In this document: piece after piece, positions 12,495 to 24,372 of the stretch
Position numbering within the stretch: the stretch's first letter is position 1
Layout of the letters: the number at the start of each line of letters is the position of its first letter
Assembly (NCBI GenBank): GCA_032988165.1
Contig: JANTQF010000041.1
Coordinates: 114,942-178,941, forward strand
DNA from: Emmonsiellopsis sp. PD_33
Lineage: Eukaryota > Ascomycota > Eurotiomycetes > Onygenales > Ajellomycetaceae
Direction: 5' to 3'
DNA length: 64,000 bases
Position numbers and translations under genes: made by a program
The notes under the pieces: model-generated
Databases searched by the model: none
What the model was told of the DNA's origin: nothing
The model's input: only the letters and a program-made list of their open reading frames with translations

Positions 12495-14262
12495 TCAGGA
12501 GACATGAGATTCGTGATGTGAGCTACTTCGGCGTCCGGACAAGGCATCGGGGGTTCGAGTGTCGCCCACGGAGCCCTCTCGATGGTGTTTATGATGGCGA
12601 CGTGCGCTAGGGCGGCTGTTTTTGGGAGAGTTGGCGCCACGAAGTGGCTGTCCGTCATCTCTAGCTTTCTTTGAGGAGGGGGTCGTCGGAGGCTTAAAAG
12701 GAGCGTCACTTGCCCTTTGGTCTTGACGTTTTCTAGATTTGTCTCGACGCGGTGTTCCATGCCCATTGGTGGCACTTTCCAATCCAGCTTCTCGTTTCAA
12801 TCGCTGGACCACAGGACCCAGAAGATAGGCGCTTTCTTGGCTGCTATGGTCGGTACACGGAGAGAGCTTTAGGGGTGAAAACCAATCCAAAAAAGAATGC
12901 CCCATGACCTGTTTAAAATTCTCCAACGAGCTACCCAGATCCCAGGGGTTCTCTCCCGGTTTAGTGTGAAGAATGGCGAAGTCACGCCGCTGTCTAGAGG
13001 TATCTATGTGAGAAGATGGAGGTTCATTGGAACTCCCACCGAAGGATATTATACGCAAGGTGGTCGCCCATTGAGAGTCCGGGTTTATTATTGCAGCGCA
13101 CGTCGATGGAGGAATTAGCACTGCGAGTGTCCATACCTTGGTGCGTCGATCAAGATCTTGGATGGTCGTTGAATTCATGCAGGCGAAGCGGATGGAGCTT
13201 CCTAGCATTGCCAACGCAAAGAGGCCAAAAACACCGCTCCTAGGGTTAAATAAGAGAAATGTACAGTTATGTTGTTTTAGGTTGGGCAGATTAACTCACA
13301 GGCACAGGACTACGATCCAGTGGGTGTTAGGCGTTGCGTGCTGTATCAACATCAGCCTTAACTCCCAAAGACATCAAATAAACATCAAATATTGGCGAGG
13401 AAAAAGACATTTCGGGAGCGTACTTCTTTGCTATGCTCGACCACAAACACGATCAATACGACCAAAACAAAAATCGTAAAAAGGGAGGCATAAAAGAGAA
13501 ATTGGATGAAAAATTTGAAAGATGTCTCCGAAACTACTCCGCCGACCCTTCAAACGAGGTTAGCATCAATTTAGATTCTGTAAAGTACTTTATGAAATAT
13601 TTACGTACCAGGGGCAGAAATGGTCCATCTTTCTGACGCATCGGTCTACGTCGCGGCAATGATGGGCCCTGTCGGATTTGTATTGGAGACAGGTGGAACA
13701 CCATGCCGGCTTTCCATCATCTTGGCACATATAAACATCTTTCAAGTAAAAGGCTTCGAGTCCAGACGCATCTAACGAATAAGCACTTCTACCGCCATGC
13801 CCCGCAGTCATAGTCCCCATGCCATGCCACTCTTCATCGCTCCCGTCTGGAGGTATATCTGATTTCCTCCGTTTGCGTGATCTATCGTTCTCTTTTTCGC
13901 GGTCCGCTTCCGCTTGCGACTGGGCATACTGGGGCCCCTGGGGGATAAAATCCGGATTCCACGTATTCAAGTATAATACCCGTAGATACGATGCGAGGAA
14001 CGATATCAGTAAGATATAGAATGCTACCAGTAACCCAATCGCCATGCCATGCCGGGGGATTCGTGACGGGGACTTCGGAACTAAAAGATAATCAACTTTA
14101 AATAGGTCAGCAATTGCTAGGTCCACATTAAAGATCCCCGGATAACAACATACTGCATAGTGGTTTCGTAAAAGTCCAGCACGCATAGATAGCTATGGCA
14201 CACAGCAAGCCCGGCACAACGCGCGAAATAGCTACATTGGCAGCTGTCTGGTCGCAGGCCAT
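12495..14262 (-). CDS. PFA5: PFA5-type palmitoyltransferase (zDHHC family)
   Basis: Five exons on the minus strand: 14262-14154, 14095-13609, 13547-13424, 13340-13300, 13239-12495 (501 residues; phases agree at every junction). The enzyme S-acylates cysteines of membrane proteins. The cysteine-rich domain lies at about residues 170-200 (CSTCLQYKSDRAHHC, then CVRKMDHFCPWVGG). The catalytic signature is D-H-F-C, not D-H-H-C, but keeps the nucleophilic cysteine. Two hydrophobic segments precede the domain and two follow, giving four membrane passes. The intron after CPW removes the false ending of the open frame, and the next exon resumes VGGVVSETSFKFF. The C-terminal third is basic and serine-rich, as usual for this family. 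Start chosen because exon 1 supplies the first membrane segment. Confidence 0.9.
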
Positions 14263-16070
14263 GGATTGAGTGGCCTAAAAATGGCCAACCCGGTCGAGGA
14301 TATGGCCAATATGCTGCGGCTAAAGCTATACCATATCAATCTGCAATTCAAGGACACTGGTCAGCAAGAGAAACATGGCGAAAAGATCCCAGGATTGAAG
14401 CTGCTGCTGATGGAGCGATGCGGCTGACAAATCCTGGGTGAGGGTTTGCTTAGTAAGCCTAACCTGCTGCTGGTGAGAGTTGAGAGTTTGGTCGAAAACA
14501 CTGAAATCGGTTATATGGATGATGGTGAAATGGTTTGATAGATAGAGTCCCGCGTTCTAAGCGACTCTCTGTCAAAGAAAGAATACAATAAAGGGCCGTC
14601 TCACACTCCTTATATAGTATACTACGGATATTTCCCAAGGTCGGCAGCAGAGTCATGTGACCCATCCATCTCCTCACCGACTTCTTGCAAACACCAACAC
14701 CAACATCAACATCACCATCCGCATTGATCTGTCCAACCCAACATTCATCAATTATATTGTCGTTTTGGGGGCGGGAGCACACTTGTCACATCCTCCTCTT
14801 TTGTTTTTCTTTGAGAGCTCCATCTCTACTAATGTACCGGGTTCAATTACAGAGTCCCAACTTCGGGGTTCGTGCTTGGGCATCGCAGCCTGACTGATTT
14901 TCCCGCCTTGCCCGCCGCCTATTGTGGAACGACCTCGAGTATATTATGGCAGACGCATGCTGTTATCTGGACTTGGGTGACCATGGTTATCGCGCAAGGC
15001 TGCGAAGGGAGCCTTGGTCATCTCGTTTCTCAGCCTCTTGCTCCCCAGCCAAAATGAGGGGTAACTACTAGTTAAAATGCCTCAAAGCCAGCCTTGGGGG
15101 ATGGCATACATATTAAGCAGTCGACAAATCCTCCTGTCCATGCCCTTTTCATTCGCTTCGTGGAGCTAGCATTTTTTGCCCGGTTTCCTGCTATGTACGA
15201 TTAATTTCTCCCCCCGTTTTGACGCCCCAAAGTGATTTGTCTGGAAACAGAGGTTTGAATTTGAGCCACCGTTGCGGGATCGCGAGAAACCAGTTTTCAG
15301 TGAGTTTGACCAAAATTCCCAACAATGGGAATATCTGGCCGAAAGAAGCCTGAAATTCTTCCCCAGAAACACTGCCTGTGAGACCTGTTGCGACCTCTCA
15401 TGCTCGCCACATCTTGGTTTTACCTGGGCGTGACCTGTCCGCGGCGAGGAGCCTGCCTCATGTGGCTGTGCTTTTCCTCCCGGGCGAGATTGATACCGCC
15501 CCTTGATGCAAGCAAGTGTTCCGCCTCCATCTGCTGCATTTACGCCTTGCCGCGGTCAACGCTTGCCTCTTGGATTAGGCGTCCGCAAAACCAGGACCAA
15601 CAACTTTCGTCTTCAAGAGGATTCCGGACACCACACATTATGATTTCTCCGAGTGAATTGACCCGTGATTACGGCATAGATCAAGGCAAATGTCCCATTT
15701 TGCGAGGCGCTTTAGAGGTTACCTCTGTGGCGTTAAGCAAGCGTTACCAAAGGACCCGAGTTTCCCACCCATTTTGAGTCGATATAGACCTGTGGAAACC
15801 TACTTTATGCTAGGGAGCCGTTTGGTAACCCTTTGCCTTTTTGCCCCGATATGTCTGAACGCATTGTTATATATCCTTTCTCGGCGGTCTGAAGAATGGC
15901 TTGAGTCTCCTGTCCCGTAATCCACCCAAACATTTGGAAGTCGTTCCACCAGCACCTTCGTCGAGCCATATCTACTTTTTTTCTAGCTACCTGCAGCGTA
16001 CGCGGCGTTGTCTCCGTTCATTCTTTACTAACACAATTGTGCGAATATTCACACTTTGCCGGTGCTCGAT
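14263..16070. other. intergenic, no gene recognised
   Basis: Only short overlapping open frames on both strands; none shows a family motif. The left end is the upstream region of PFA5. The right end is the upstream region of the small cysteine-rich gene, with a TATATATCC stretch near 15,867, about 200 bases before its start. Confidence 0.45.
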
Positions 16071-16643
16071 ATGTCAAGGGTTAGTTCTGATACTCGACCT
16101 CGAGCGAGCTTGTGCGGCTTTTAACAATTCTAGGACCAGCATGCAAGTCATCAACAGCCCCCAGATGGGCGTTTACAGTACGGCATGTACGCTTCTTCCC
16201 CTGTTTACTTTGCCTACCCACGAGATTCGACCGGCGGGCGAGCCAGCGAGCATACGATACTACAGTATGTATCTCCCGAAGATCGAAGGCAACAACAAAT
16301 GCGGCAGGCCCTCCAGCAGCAGCAGTATGAAGAGGCCTGTCGATCGAGACGCGTCTTTCGCACGGAACAAACAACTACTATAACCGATAACGAACCTTCG
16401 CAACAAGACACCAGCCACCATGAATCTCCCCCCAAGGAAGGCGTGGGACCCGAGAACCGAGACTCACCCCTGCAAACTCGTCCTCCACGGAGACAGCTGA
16501 CAATCGTTTGGATATGCTGCCAGAATTGCTCTTATCCCGGCCCATATTCTTCGCTCTATGCAAAGTGTATAGGCTGTGAGGTGCCAAAGTGCCGTAACTG
16601 CCGTGAAGAACTCGTTCCCGCACAAGAATCACCTCTTCGCTAG
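16071..16643 (+). CDS. small cysteine-rich (zinc-ribbon-like) protein, copy A
   Basis: Two exons, 16071-16079 and 16134-16643 (172 residues). The first exon is only ATG plus two codons; the 54-bp intron begins GTTAGT, and the second exon continues in frame with a Q/P-rich stretch (QHASHQQPPDGRLQYG). Residues 1-110 are low-complexity, glutamine-rich and probably disordered. Residues about 125-160 carry one cysteine module, W-I-C-C-x2-C, G-P, C-x2-C, C-x2-C, which looks zinc-binding. The gene at 17,971 carries two copies of the same module. Function unknown. If the small first exon is wrong, the start would be ATG at 16,185. Confidence 0.7.
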
Positions 16644-17970
16644 GGTTGATGACGTTGGGCGCCAACCTTTGAGAGAAACCACGCAGCTATCCCAGCAGTC
16701 AGATGCTCCTTTATGTTTTTGTCTTTACAATCCCAATACCCTTTGATTGATATTGTTTCGCAGCCTTCTTACTCTAATTCGCTTTTGGGAGATTCTTTTC
16801 TTTCTTTTCTTTTCTAAACTTGGTTTCATTAGTAGCAACAGGGACCGGGTTGCGGTAGAATTTTTGCATGGAATTTTGGCCAGGAGTGCTTCTCTTGGTT
16901 CCATAGTTTGCATATGTTTTAGTTTATTGGACTACTCTCCATGTTTTGTTTGATTTATAGCATTCTTTATTCATTCGACGTCCACTTGATAAGTTGACCA
17001 AATTTTCAAAGTCTCATGTATTTTTCGCGTCAATTTTTGAATTGAATTTTACCTTCTTGAAGTTTTCTTTGGGATGGTTTTTTTGAAAAAAAAAAAACTT
17101 GTGACGATTTTCAATCAGTTCTGAGGCGCCTCGATCCACCAGGACAAGGCTGCCTAGCTTAGGTCAAGTCGGAATACGCCGATGTCAAGACCTACTCAGA
17201 GGGCGTGCCGAGTATCACCCACTTGATGCCTAGGTCTTCCTTTTTTATTCTTTGGTTCCGCAATGGGCAAATTGTCCGAGAACAGAGTTATAGGCGCTTT
17301 GTGCGTCTTCAATACCAAGGCTACGCAATTTCTCACTTGCCAGGGCACCGCTCTCCGGTATGAAATCAGACTTACTGTCGCGTTCCCGGTCTCATGGTCA
17401 GCCTTAATCGTTCAGAACCCTGCCTCCAAGGCCACCAAGATTTCCCTATCGCGCCCGTTCCGAACTCAGGTAGCTCGGTATCACTAAGTGGGGCGTCCGA
17501 TACCAACTGACTCAACTGCGTCTTCCCCATATGGACTTCCGATCAGTCATTAGGCTTACAAGGTTTAATCGATCTTCACTGGTCCGGCGCTTGAAGAAAA
17601 GGCTTCTTGACATGCCTGGGGCGCCAGCGCGTTTTGACTAAGCCAGGGCATGTGGGTTCAACGTGACTTGCATAGAGGGGCAATGCACTGGCCTAGAATC
17701 GGCCTCCGAATTGGCCTAGTCGCCTGTTCTTCAGGCATACATCGGAAGCCATTTTGTCATGGGACTGGTGGTCGTCTTTGCTTCGCCGTCTCCGGTATTT
17801 AAGAATGCTATTTCCTCTCGTTCTTTGATTCAGATTTTTTCTTATTTCTCATACAAGCTTCAATTCATAATCATAATTAATCGGATTACCCACAAACCAC
17901 CAAAGAACAACTCCGCCCATTTCGAACCCCCATACCTTCAACTTATCCATATTCTCGAGTTTCTACAATT
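16644..17970. other. intergenic between the two cysteine-rich genes
   Basis: The left part is the 3' flank of copy A, with pyrimidine tracts (16,770-16,815), GCATGGAATTTTGGC near 16,866 and an A-run near 17,090. The right part is the promoter of copy B, with a CT-rich stretch before its start. The segment 17,110-17,700 is GC-richer and holds no gene I can recognise. Confidence 0.5.
17796..17803 (+). promoter_or_regulatory. TATA-like element upstream of copy B
   Basis: TATTTAAG lies 168 bases before the ATG at 17,971 and is followed by a pyrimidine-rich stretch, a common fungal promoter arrangement. Assigned by position only. Confidence 0.35.
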
Positions 17971-18390
17971 ATGCCAGCAGCTACACACTGGGTTTGCTGC
18001 CAGTGCGGATTCGGTCCCATGAGAACCTCGGGCTACGCGGCCTGCCTTGAGTGTCAACACAAAGGTGCTTCCTGCGCCTATTGCAAACACATCGCAGTTG
18101 ACAGTTTGTCCACGTCCTCCGAAATGTCGTCGCCATACGAAAGTCATGCCAGAAGACCAGAGCATTTGCTCCCGGGCGATTGCGATTACAACACCTGCCC
18201 AATTCCCCCCCTCTCGCCGCTTGGCTCTGTGAAGCCAATTATGGATACCTCCTATTCTCCAATTCGAAAACACGGTACAACCATGTACATCTGCTGCGGT
18301 TGCGGGGATGGGCCGAAAGTCTATGAACATCACATCCGCTGCGTGAATTGCAATCACGATGCCTGCGCATACTGTGAACACGTCAAATGA
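17971..18390 (+). CDS. small cysteine-rich (zinc-ribbon-like) protein, copy B
   Basis: Single exon, 139 residues, ATG in ACAATTATGC context. It contains two copies of a cysteine module, at residues about 6-38 (HWVCCQCG, GP, C-x2-C, C-x2-C) and about 108-138 (YICCGCGDGP, C-x2-C, C-x2-C). A variable, proline/serine-rich linker joins them. Each module has the cysteine spacing of a compact zinc-binding fold. The same module occurs once in the gene 1.9 kb upstream, so the two are probably a local duplicate pair or members of a lineage-specific family. No signal peptide or membrane segment, so intracellular. Function unknown; a binding role is only a guess from the fold. Confidence 0.8.
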   Translation: MPAATHWVCCQCGFGPMRTSGYAACLECQHKGASCAYCKHIAVDSLSTSSEMSSPYESHARRPEHLLPGDCDYNTCPIPPLSPLGSVKPIMDTSYSPIRKHGTTMYICCGCGDGPKVYEHHIRCVNCNHDACAYCEHVK

Positions 18391-21300
18391 AAGCATGAGA
18401 TCTTCAATGGACTTCAAAGTCTTAGGTTTGTTGCTTCCAGCCATCTTCTTTGAAGGCCAAAATGCTGACGGCTTCTCCTCAGACATATATTATCGGTCCC
18501 GAGGTCGCCGGATGAACCTACCTTTTTTGTTTCGATATTTTGGTTTTGCTGAGCGTTTGAGCATGGGATTGGAATTTTGGCATGAATCATGATACACGAG
18601 AATTTCTTTTGGTTTTTTTTTAAAGCAACGAATTAGACGGGATGCTGCATTCGATTGCTTTTGTTTCGAGTCATAGCGATGGATGGGACTGCATTGAGGA
18701 ATATTGTCTTCTGTTTTCTCATTCCTGATAGATTTCATTGCGTTTTGATGTTTTATTTCTTACCTGTACCTTTAGAATAGCTGGCATATTTTGCGATTTT
18801 TCCATTGGCAATATTAATTGAAAGATGTTTTCTTGTCGATTCGAGAGCTGACTTGTCGGCAGTCATATTGTTAGTGCCTTTAGATTTAGGCAGAGTTCAG
18901 CCTCGCGGGGAGCCTTGCGGGGATGAGGCTAAACCTAAAATGGCCCCGCTAGCCCAGCGCCGCCTCCCCCTCAGAGCATGTTTCGACTCATACACCCTCG
19001 ATTGGCAATAGATTTTAGGTAAATGGATATCTGTTTATTAATAATAACCGCCTTTCTGCGCTGAGAGAAGCGTCAATCACTTTGTCGTAGATATGACTTC
19101 ATGATTCTGTTTTTCAAACCGCATTGGTTATTTTTGCCCCGCTCCGCTGCCTGGAGTATGTATATACGGCCGTTCAAAACGGTCTCAGCCGCTGCCTAAT
19201 TCTCCAGAGTTCAGAACAATCCAGTTTTTTGCCAAGGCATGACTGGTCTGGCAATTGTCAGTTCATGAAATGTATCAGCTTGAGACAAAAAGTTCCCACT
19301 CTTCCTCACCGATCTTCGTGATGGCTTTGTCCAATCAACTAGTACGTCAGGGATTCAACATCCGACGTGACATTCCGAAAACTCAACGAGCCATACAAAG
19401 TCAAAGGCGAAAGGAAAAAGCAAACTAAGACCGAGCTTGTTGGAGATCAGCTGAAAACCTTCACGAATGAGTCCCTTGATGCAGCGCTCGTATTTGGCGT
19501 TGACAGATGGACCCCAACGGCCATGGCCACACTCTAAGGCGCCATGACCTTAGCGGGTACCTTTCTCTAGTGTCTGCATCGTATGGCGGAAAAAGGTACG
19601 GCACTTGTGGTGGTGGGAATATGTCTAAGATATCCGTCTCTCATAGGCGCATGGCGTCTGAGTTGGTGCATGATGATGAAAGGATGGTTTGGAAGTATAT
19701 CTGATTGGTTGGACTTGGGTCGCCGGCTTGCAGCTTAATACTACTGTTTGGTGCTTTTTTTAGGGGAAGTTTCTTTTGCTCTGTATTCCACTCAACATAA
19801 AGCATTACGTGGCTGTTATTGACAGTCCCGATTCCACCCACCTTGGGAGAGAGAGTCAGTGAAGCCGGAGAAGGGTTTTGAGGATTTCGGATTTCGAGGA
19901 AACAACCCGCCTGGCCGTTCTCCATATTCTCTGCGGGTCCAAAATGCTCCGCCCAATAAGCTTATCTTTAATGGGTTAGCGTGGACCCGCCAAGCGATTG
20001 CGGCTCAAATTTAGCGGTCCCATTTGGGCTAGCGTTCTCCGGGCACTCAAACGCTAAACGAACTTCCGAGATTCTTTTCTCGCGCCGACGGCATCGGAAC
20101 AACAGCATTGATGCAATCGGGGGACAGTCGGCGTGTGTTCCGTGGGCTGGGGCCGGTCAACGGCTGAGCAGCTCTAGTATTTGCCATTTGTCATTCGACT
20201 TGCGGGATGCTCAAAGATTTTTCGACCAGTTAACGTCCCTAGCCGTCGGCTGCATCTACCCGTCTCAAAGAAAGCCCCGGTACGCCAACAACAGTCCCGG
20301 GGAATAAAAGGGCAGCGGGAGGAACCCTAAAGATGTCCTAATAAACGCCAAAGTTCTGGACCAAGCCGTTGAAAGTCATCTGTTCCCACAAGTGACAACC
20401 CCGATATTAGTGGAGCAGTGCAATGAAACTTGAAGCCTTGGCATTACTTCCAGCGCCCTGTTTGGCGTCCGTAATTTGGCGATCAAGGCCCTGCAGCCCG
20501 CGACCAATCCAAGGGAACAAACGGAGTAGGCCGAAAGATTCACAACAAGGGAATCTCTCAGCAAAATTGGAATCTTTATGAGTTACAATTCAGGATGCCC
20601 GCCTCACTTTGCTTTCAAACCCCGTCGCCTTAATTTCCAGGATGTTTCGATCGCGCGAAGACTAGTTGCCCAGGCAAGGTCCAGAGGATCAACGTGACCT
20701 TGATCACGGGGGACCTTCGAGAAGGCCGCTAAAACCTTCTAGTGCTTATTAATGGTGGATTCTCCACCGCAAACAACCTTGGCAGGATCCCCCCGGAGAG
20801 ACGAAAGGCCTCGCTGAACTTTTATTGGGCATGATTCGTTTGTTGTCGCCCAACCCGCTGTGCCGAAGACCCGCGCTCCCTACTAGTAACCACCAAGCCT
20901 TCTCAATCATATGATGTCAAACATACTTGGAGACCACTGGCCTCTAAGGATTGATCCTTTTTGGTCTAGTTGGATTCTCACATATGAACTCTCAAGTCAT
21001 GGCATCTGGATTTCTACCCGGGCACGATTCCGAATAATTTCTCCCAAACCTCCTTCAATTTGCCTTCTAGAATACTTGGCGAAGAGTACTATTGCAACCT
21101 CCGCGGAAGTGTATGAGCCTCTCCTAAGGACGAGTTGAATAGCCTGCCATCGTTGATATCCAGCCCATATCACGAAATCACTCGATCAATATGTACCAAC
21201 CAATTGCCGTTCATGCATTCAAGTTGTCATCCCATAGTTTTTGGCATCCTCCAGCCCCCATGCTCGTGTTGAGAGCACGTCCCGCCCGCTCCAGCCACAG

Positions 21301-22786
21301 CCAGGATAGAGGTTTCCGCTTTGTTTGAAGTTATAGCGCAGATTTAAGACTCAGCGATACAACATTGTTCTGCTCCGAAATGGCGGGTTAGCCAATCTTG
21401 CTGTCTCGATCCCTTTCTGCAAGAGCATCCTGCGCTGCCACAATTCCGATACTTGACCCTTCTAAACCCAACAACCAATGGCGAACCATAGATCCAGAAT
21501 CCTCCTGGTCGGCGCAGCAGGTACGAGTGCTCTGTCACTTCCATGAAGCATTAGTCTGTTCCGAGAACAAGACCTAGTAGCACATTCCTGCCCAAGCTCA
21601 TTGAGGGAGTGTATGAGGCGCAGCAGCACCGGCCAAATGCACAGCTTTCGGCAAACAACACCCTACAACCTTGCAACGCAGCAGAAACATAGCAAATCGT
21701 GACTGCGCTATCGAGTTACATCCATTGCGCTAATTGCTAATCCATGAAGTCTCGTAAAACCATCCTGTGTCCCGCGCTGAAAACGGTCTGCAGAATGATC
21801 GCCGTCAGGACTCAGAATGGAGTACTTCGCACCGCCACATCAATGTTTCAGCCCCTTCAAGTCTTTGCCCAATGGCAGCATCTCATCCCATTTTCGACTA
21901 TTTCCCCCCAAAACCCGGGCTATGGTGCCTTCAGCCGTCCCGTAAAACAGAGCCAGCCAACGAAAAACTCTCCCAGAGGCACAACCACCTTGCGCCCAGA
22001 GCGCCGGGTTCACGAACTGCAGGCTTGCACCCCCTCCCTGCATCGATCCCCCCTCTCCCCCTCTTTCCCCCCTCCTTGACCATCGAAACCAGGCGGAACG
22101 AAAAAAAAAAGAAAGCAAAAAGGTAAAAAATTCCGTAAATCGAAAACGCTTCACTTTTCCCCCTCCAAGACCCCAGCATCATACTCCTTTGTCACCGACG
22201 TCTCCCTCCCTTGATTAATAATTCACTCTGTCCGGATTCCCCCGCTGCCTTCCAAGGCTGTCCACGAAAAATGCCCTGTGAAAGGGAGCCGGTTTGAGTC
22301 AACGAGTTCCTTCATTCCAAGTGTTGCTGCATGCCGTTAGGGTCCTCATACGAGGTACGACAGGCGAAAGCGACACCCGACCAAGGAATGATAGGCGGGC
22401 GCGACTGCGGATCAGCCTGGCAAGGCCACCCTTGGCTCGATGAGTCCTGGCTTGGGAGGGTCTGATTGGTTGCGCTGTTGGAGCCTGAGGAGAGACACAT
22501 TTGTCCGGTCACACATTAGGCGCAGCTCTTTGGCGGCCGCAAGCGTGAGTCAGAGAGACAGACGCGCTTGGGGGGGAGGGCGGGGCGTGGTGTAATCAGT
22601 TTTACCTGTATTGTTACTGGCGGATTGCAATTGTGAATTATTTGGGAATCTTTCGGGTTTTTTTCAAAAATAGAAATTATATCGATGTTTGAAATAATAA
22701 GAAATCATTTTACTTTTATTGGGGTGTCTGTTTTAATACTCGATAAGTCCATTTTACGAAGGACTCATAGCATCCAATACTCATCT
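18391..22786. other. 4.4 kb without a recognisable gene
   Basis: Many open frames of 60-120 codons exist on both strands, but they overlap in conflicting frames and show no domain, signal peptide or conserved motif. The first 400 bases are the 3' flank of copy B. CpG is present throughout, so this is not the same kind of mutated repeat as the left block. There is a long pyrimidine-rich stretch at 22,020-22,080. I found no tRNA-like or rRNA sequence. Confidence 0.45.
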
Positions 22787-24372
22787 TCAATTACTCGTAG
22801 TAACCTTCACAATCTTTTGTGCGGCAGCTTCGAAATCAGTCTCCAACAGTACATTCTCAAAGCCAGACGTTTGAATCTAGAAGTCGTATTAGTGATTGAC
22901 AAGTAGCAAATGGACAGTATATACTACTTGCCAATTGAGTACCCTCTTCATGGTTTGTACCTTGAAGGCGAACCACGATTGGAAACCTGAATCCTCCCGT
23001 CGCAGCATAAGCAGCGAGAATGGACTCGGCAATCATATCACAGCGAACGATTCCTAATAACAAGCTTTGTTAGCTATAAAAATTGTAAGTCAATATGTAC
23101 TCACCGCCGTATATATTTATGAGCAGGCCTTTTATGCGTGCATCGCCCTGTAGAATCGAAAATGCCTTTGATAATGTCTCCCTTGTCGCACCTCCGCCAA
23201 TGTCCAAGAAGTTTGCACATTTGCCGCCGTACCAAGTGATCAAGTCATTCGTCGCCATGGCCAAACCAGCACCGTTAACAATAACACCAATATTACCGTC
23301 AAGACGGACGTAGGAAAGACCCAGCCGCGAGGCTTCATATTCATCTTTCTCCTCCAGGGAATGTTCTTCGAGGCTAAACAAGTCGTGCTGTCGAAATCTG
23401 GCCGAGTCATCAAAGTTCAATTTTGCATCGAGACAAATAAAGGATCCATCCATTGTGCGCGCAAGGGGATTCAGCTCGAGGAGAATAGCATCTTTGTCCT
23501 GGAATAACCGTACTAGTTGATGCACGATATGTGAGACCGCTCCCATTTCGTCGTCAGAAAATCCAAACTGGGCCTCGATATAGGCCATAATCTCAGGGGT
23601 GATGCCAGTAGAGACATGGAACCGGAACCGCTGGAGTCGATTCACGTTTGACTCAATATTGACACCTCCTTCATCAGACATCAAGAGAACAGGCGTATCC
23701 TTTTCACGATCAAAAGTGACGGCCAGGTAGAATTCCTTGGCAATATCAACGGCTTTGTAGATGTATAGTTGGTTTACTGACAGGCCACCGGGTGGAGTCT
23801 GGTTCGTTACGAGACGATAACCGAGCATCTTGGAGGCGTTTTCAAATGCCTCATCCGGTCTAGAGGTTTGTTAGAGCTGGTAACTCGTTGCTGTTGTCGC
23901 AAGAGACCCACGAGTTGATAATGCGAACGCCACCTTTCCCATCACTGTTGAACTTTCCCTTACCGCGCCCACCGGCGAGGATTTGAGCTTTTAGAACTGA
24001 TGGCACACCTGATATTGCATTAGCACCGAAGAGCGGTCCAGAAATTCCATCAATCTTCAAAACCCACCTATATTGTATACAACATCGCAAGCCGCTGCGG
24101 GGCTCCTAACTAAAAACCCGTTGGGAACAGGAATACCGAACTGATCAACATAAGTCTCATCAACTTCATGATACCCCTTAGACGGCCCTGACTTACACTC
24201 TTTAGAAGGTGATGTGAGTGGTGTTCTAGGAGACTTAAATAGCGTACGTGTTTTTTGAATATTTCATGGTGCTACTCAGGCATTAGCTTCCCAGGCATGC
24301 TATGCTGATAAATATCAGAAAAGGTAATCATGCCTCTCGTAGGGGAGATAAAAGGGACCGCCAACGCAACAT
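22787..24372 (-). CDS. succinyl-CoA ligase beta-subunit-like (ATP-grasp)
   Basis: Exons supported by conservation: up to 24068 (left limit about 24233), 24008-23912, 23859-23105, 23053-22932, 22876-22787. They encode a near-complete succinyl-CoA ligase beta chain: HEVDETYVDQFGIPVP, the nucleotide loop KAQILAGGRGKGKF, LLELNPLA (metal site), VNGAGLAMAT, LDIGGGAT and the C-terminal IVVRLQGTN. The reaction would be succinyl-CoA + ADP/GDP + Pi to succinate + CoA + NTP in mitochondria. The 5' end is uncertain: ATG at 24,372 starts MLRWRSLLSPLRE, a plausible mitochondrial presequence, but the connecting intron is guessed. The last intron (22931-22877) uses a GC donor. The sequence is more divergent than expected for the principal LSC2, so it may be a paralogue. 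Confidence 0.8.

Noticed and set aside
12203..12775. 190-codon minus-strand open stretch overlapping the PFA5 3' part
   Set aside because: It overlaps the last PFA5 exon in another frame, and the PFA5 frame is supported by conserved motifs through all five exons.
15388..15777. 129-codon plus-strand open stretch upstream of the cysteine-rich genes
   Set aside because: No domain, no signal peptide, and cysteines do not follow the module of the neighbouring genes; composition looks like translated non-coding DNA.
17100..17700. GC-richer segment considered as a possible 5S rRNA or tRNA
   Set aside because: No internal promoter boxes or foldable cloverleaf, and no match to the 5S pattern that I can see.
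19641..20307. Two open stretches of about 95-108 codons in the 4.4-kb gap
   Set aside because: No motif, conflicting strands, and no splice-linked partner that extends them.
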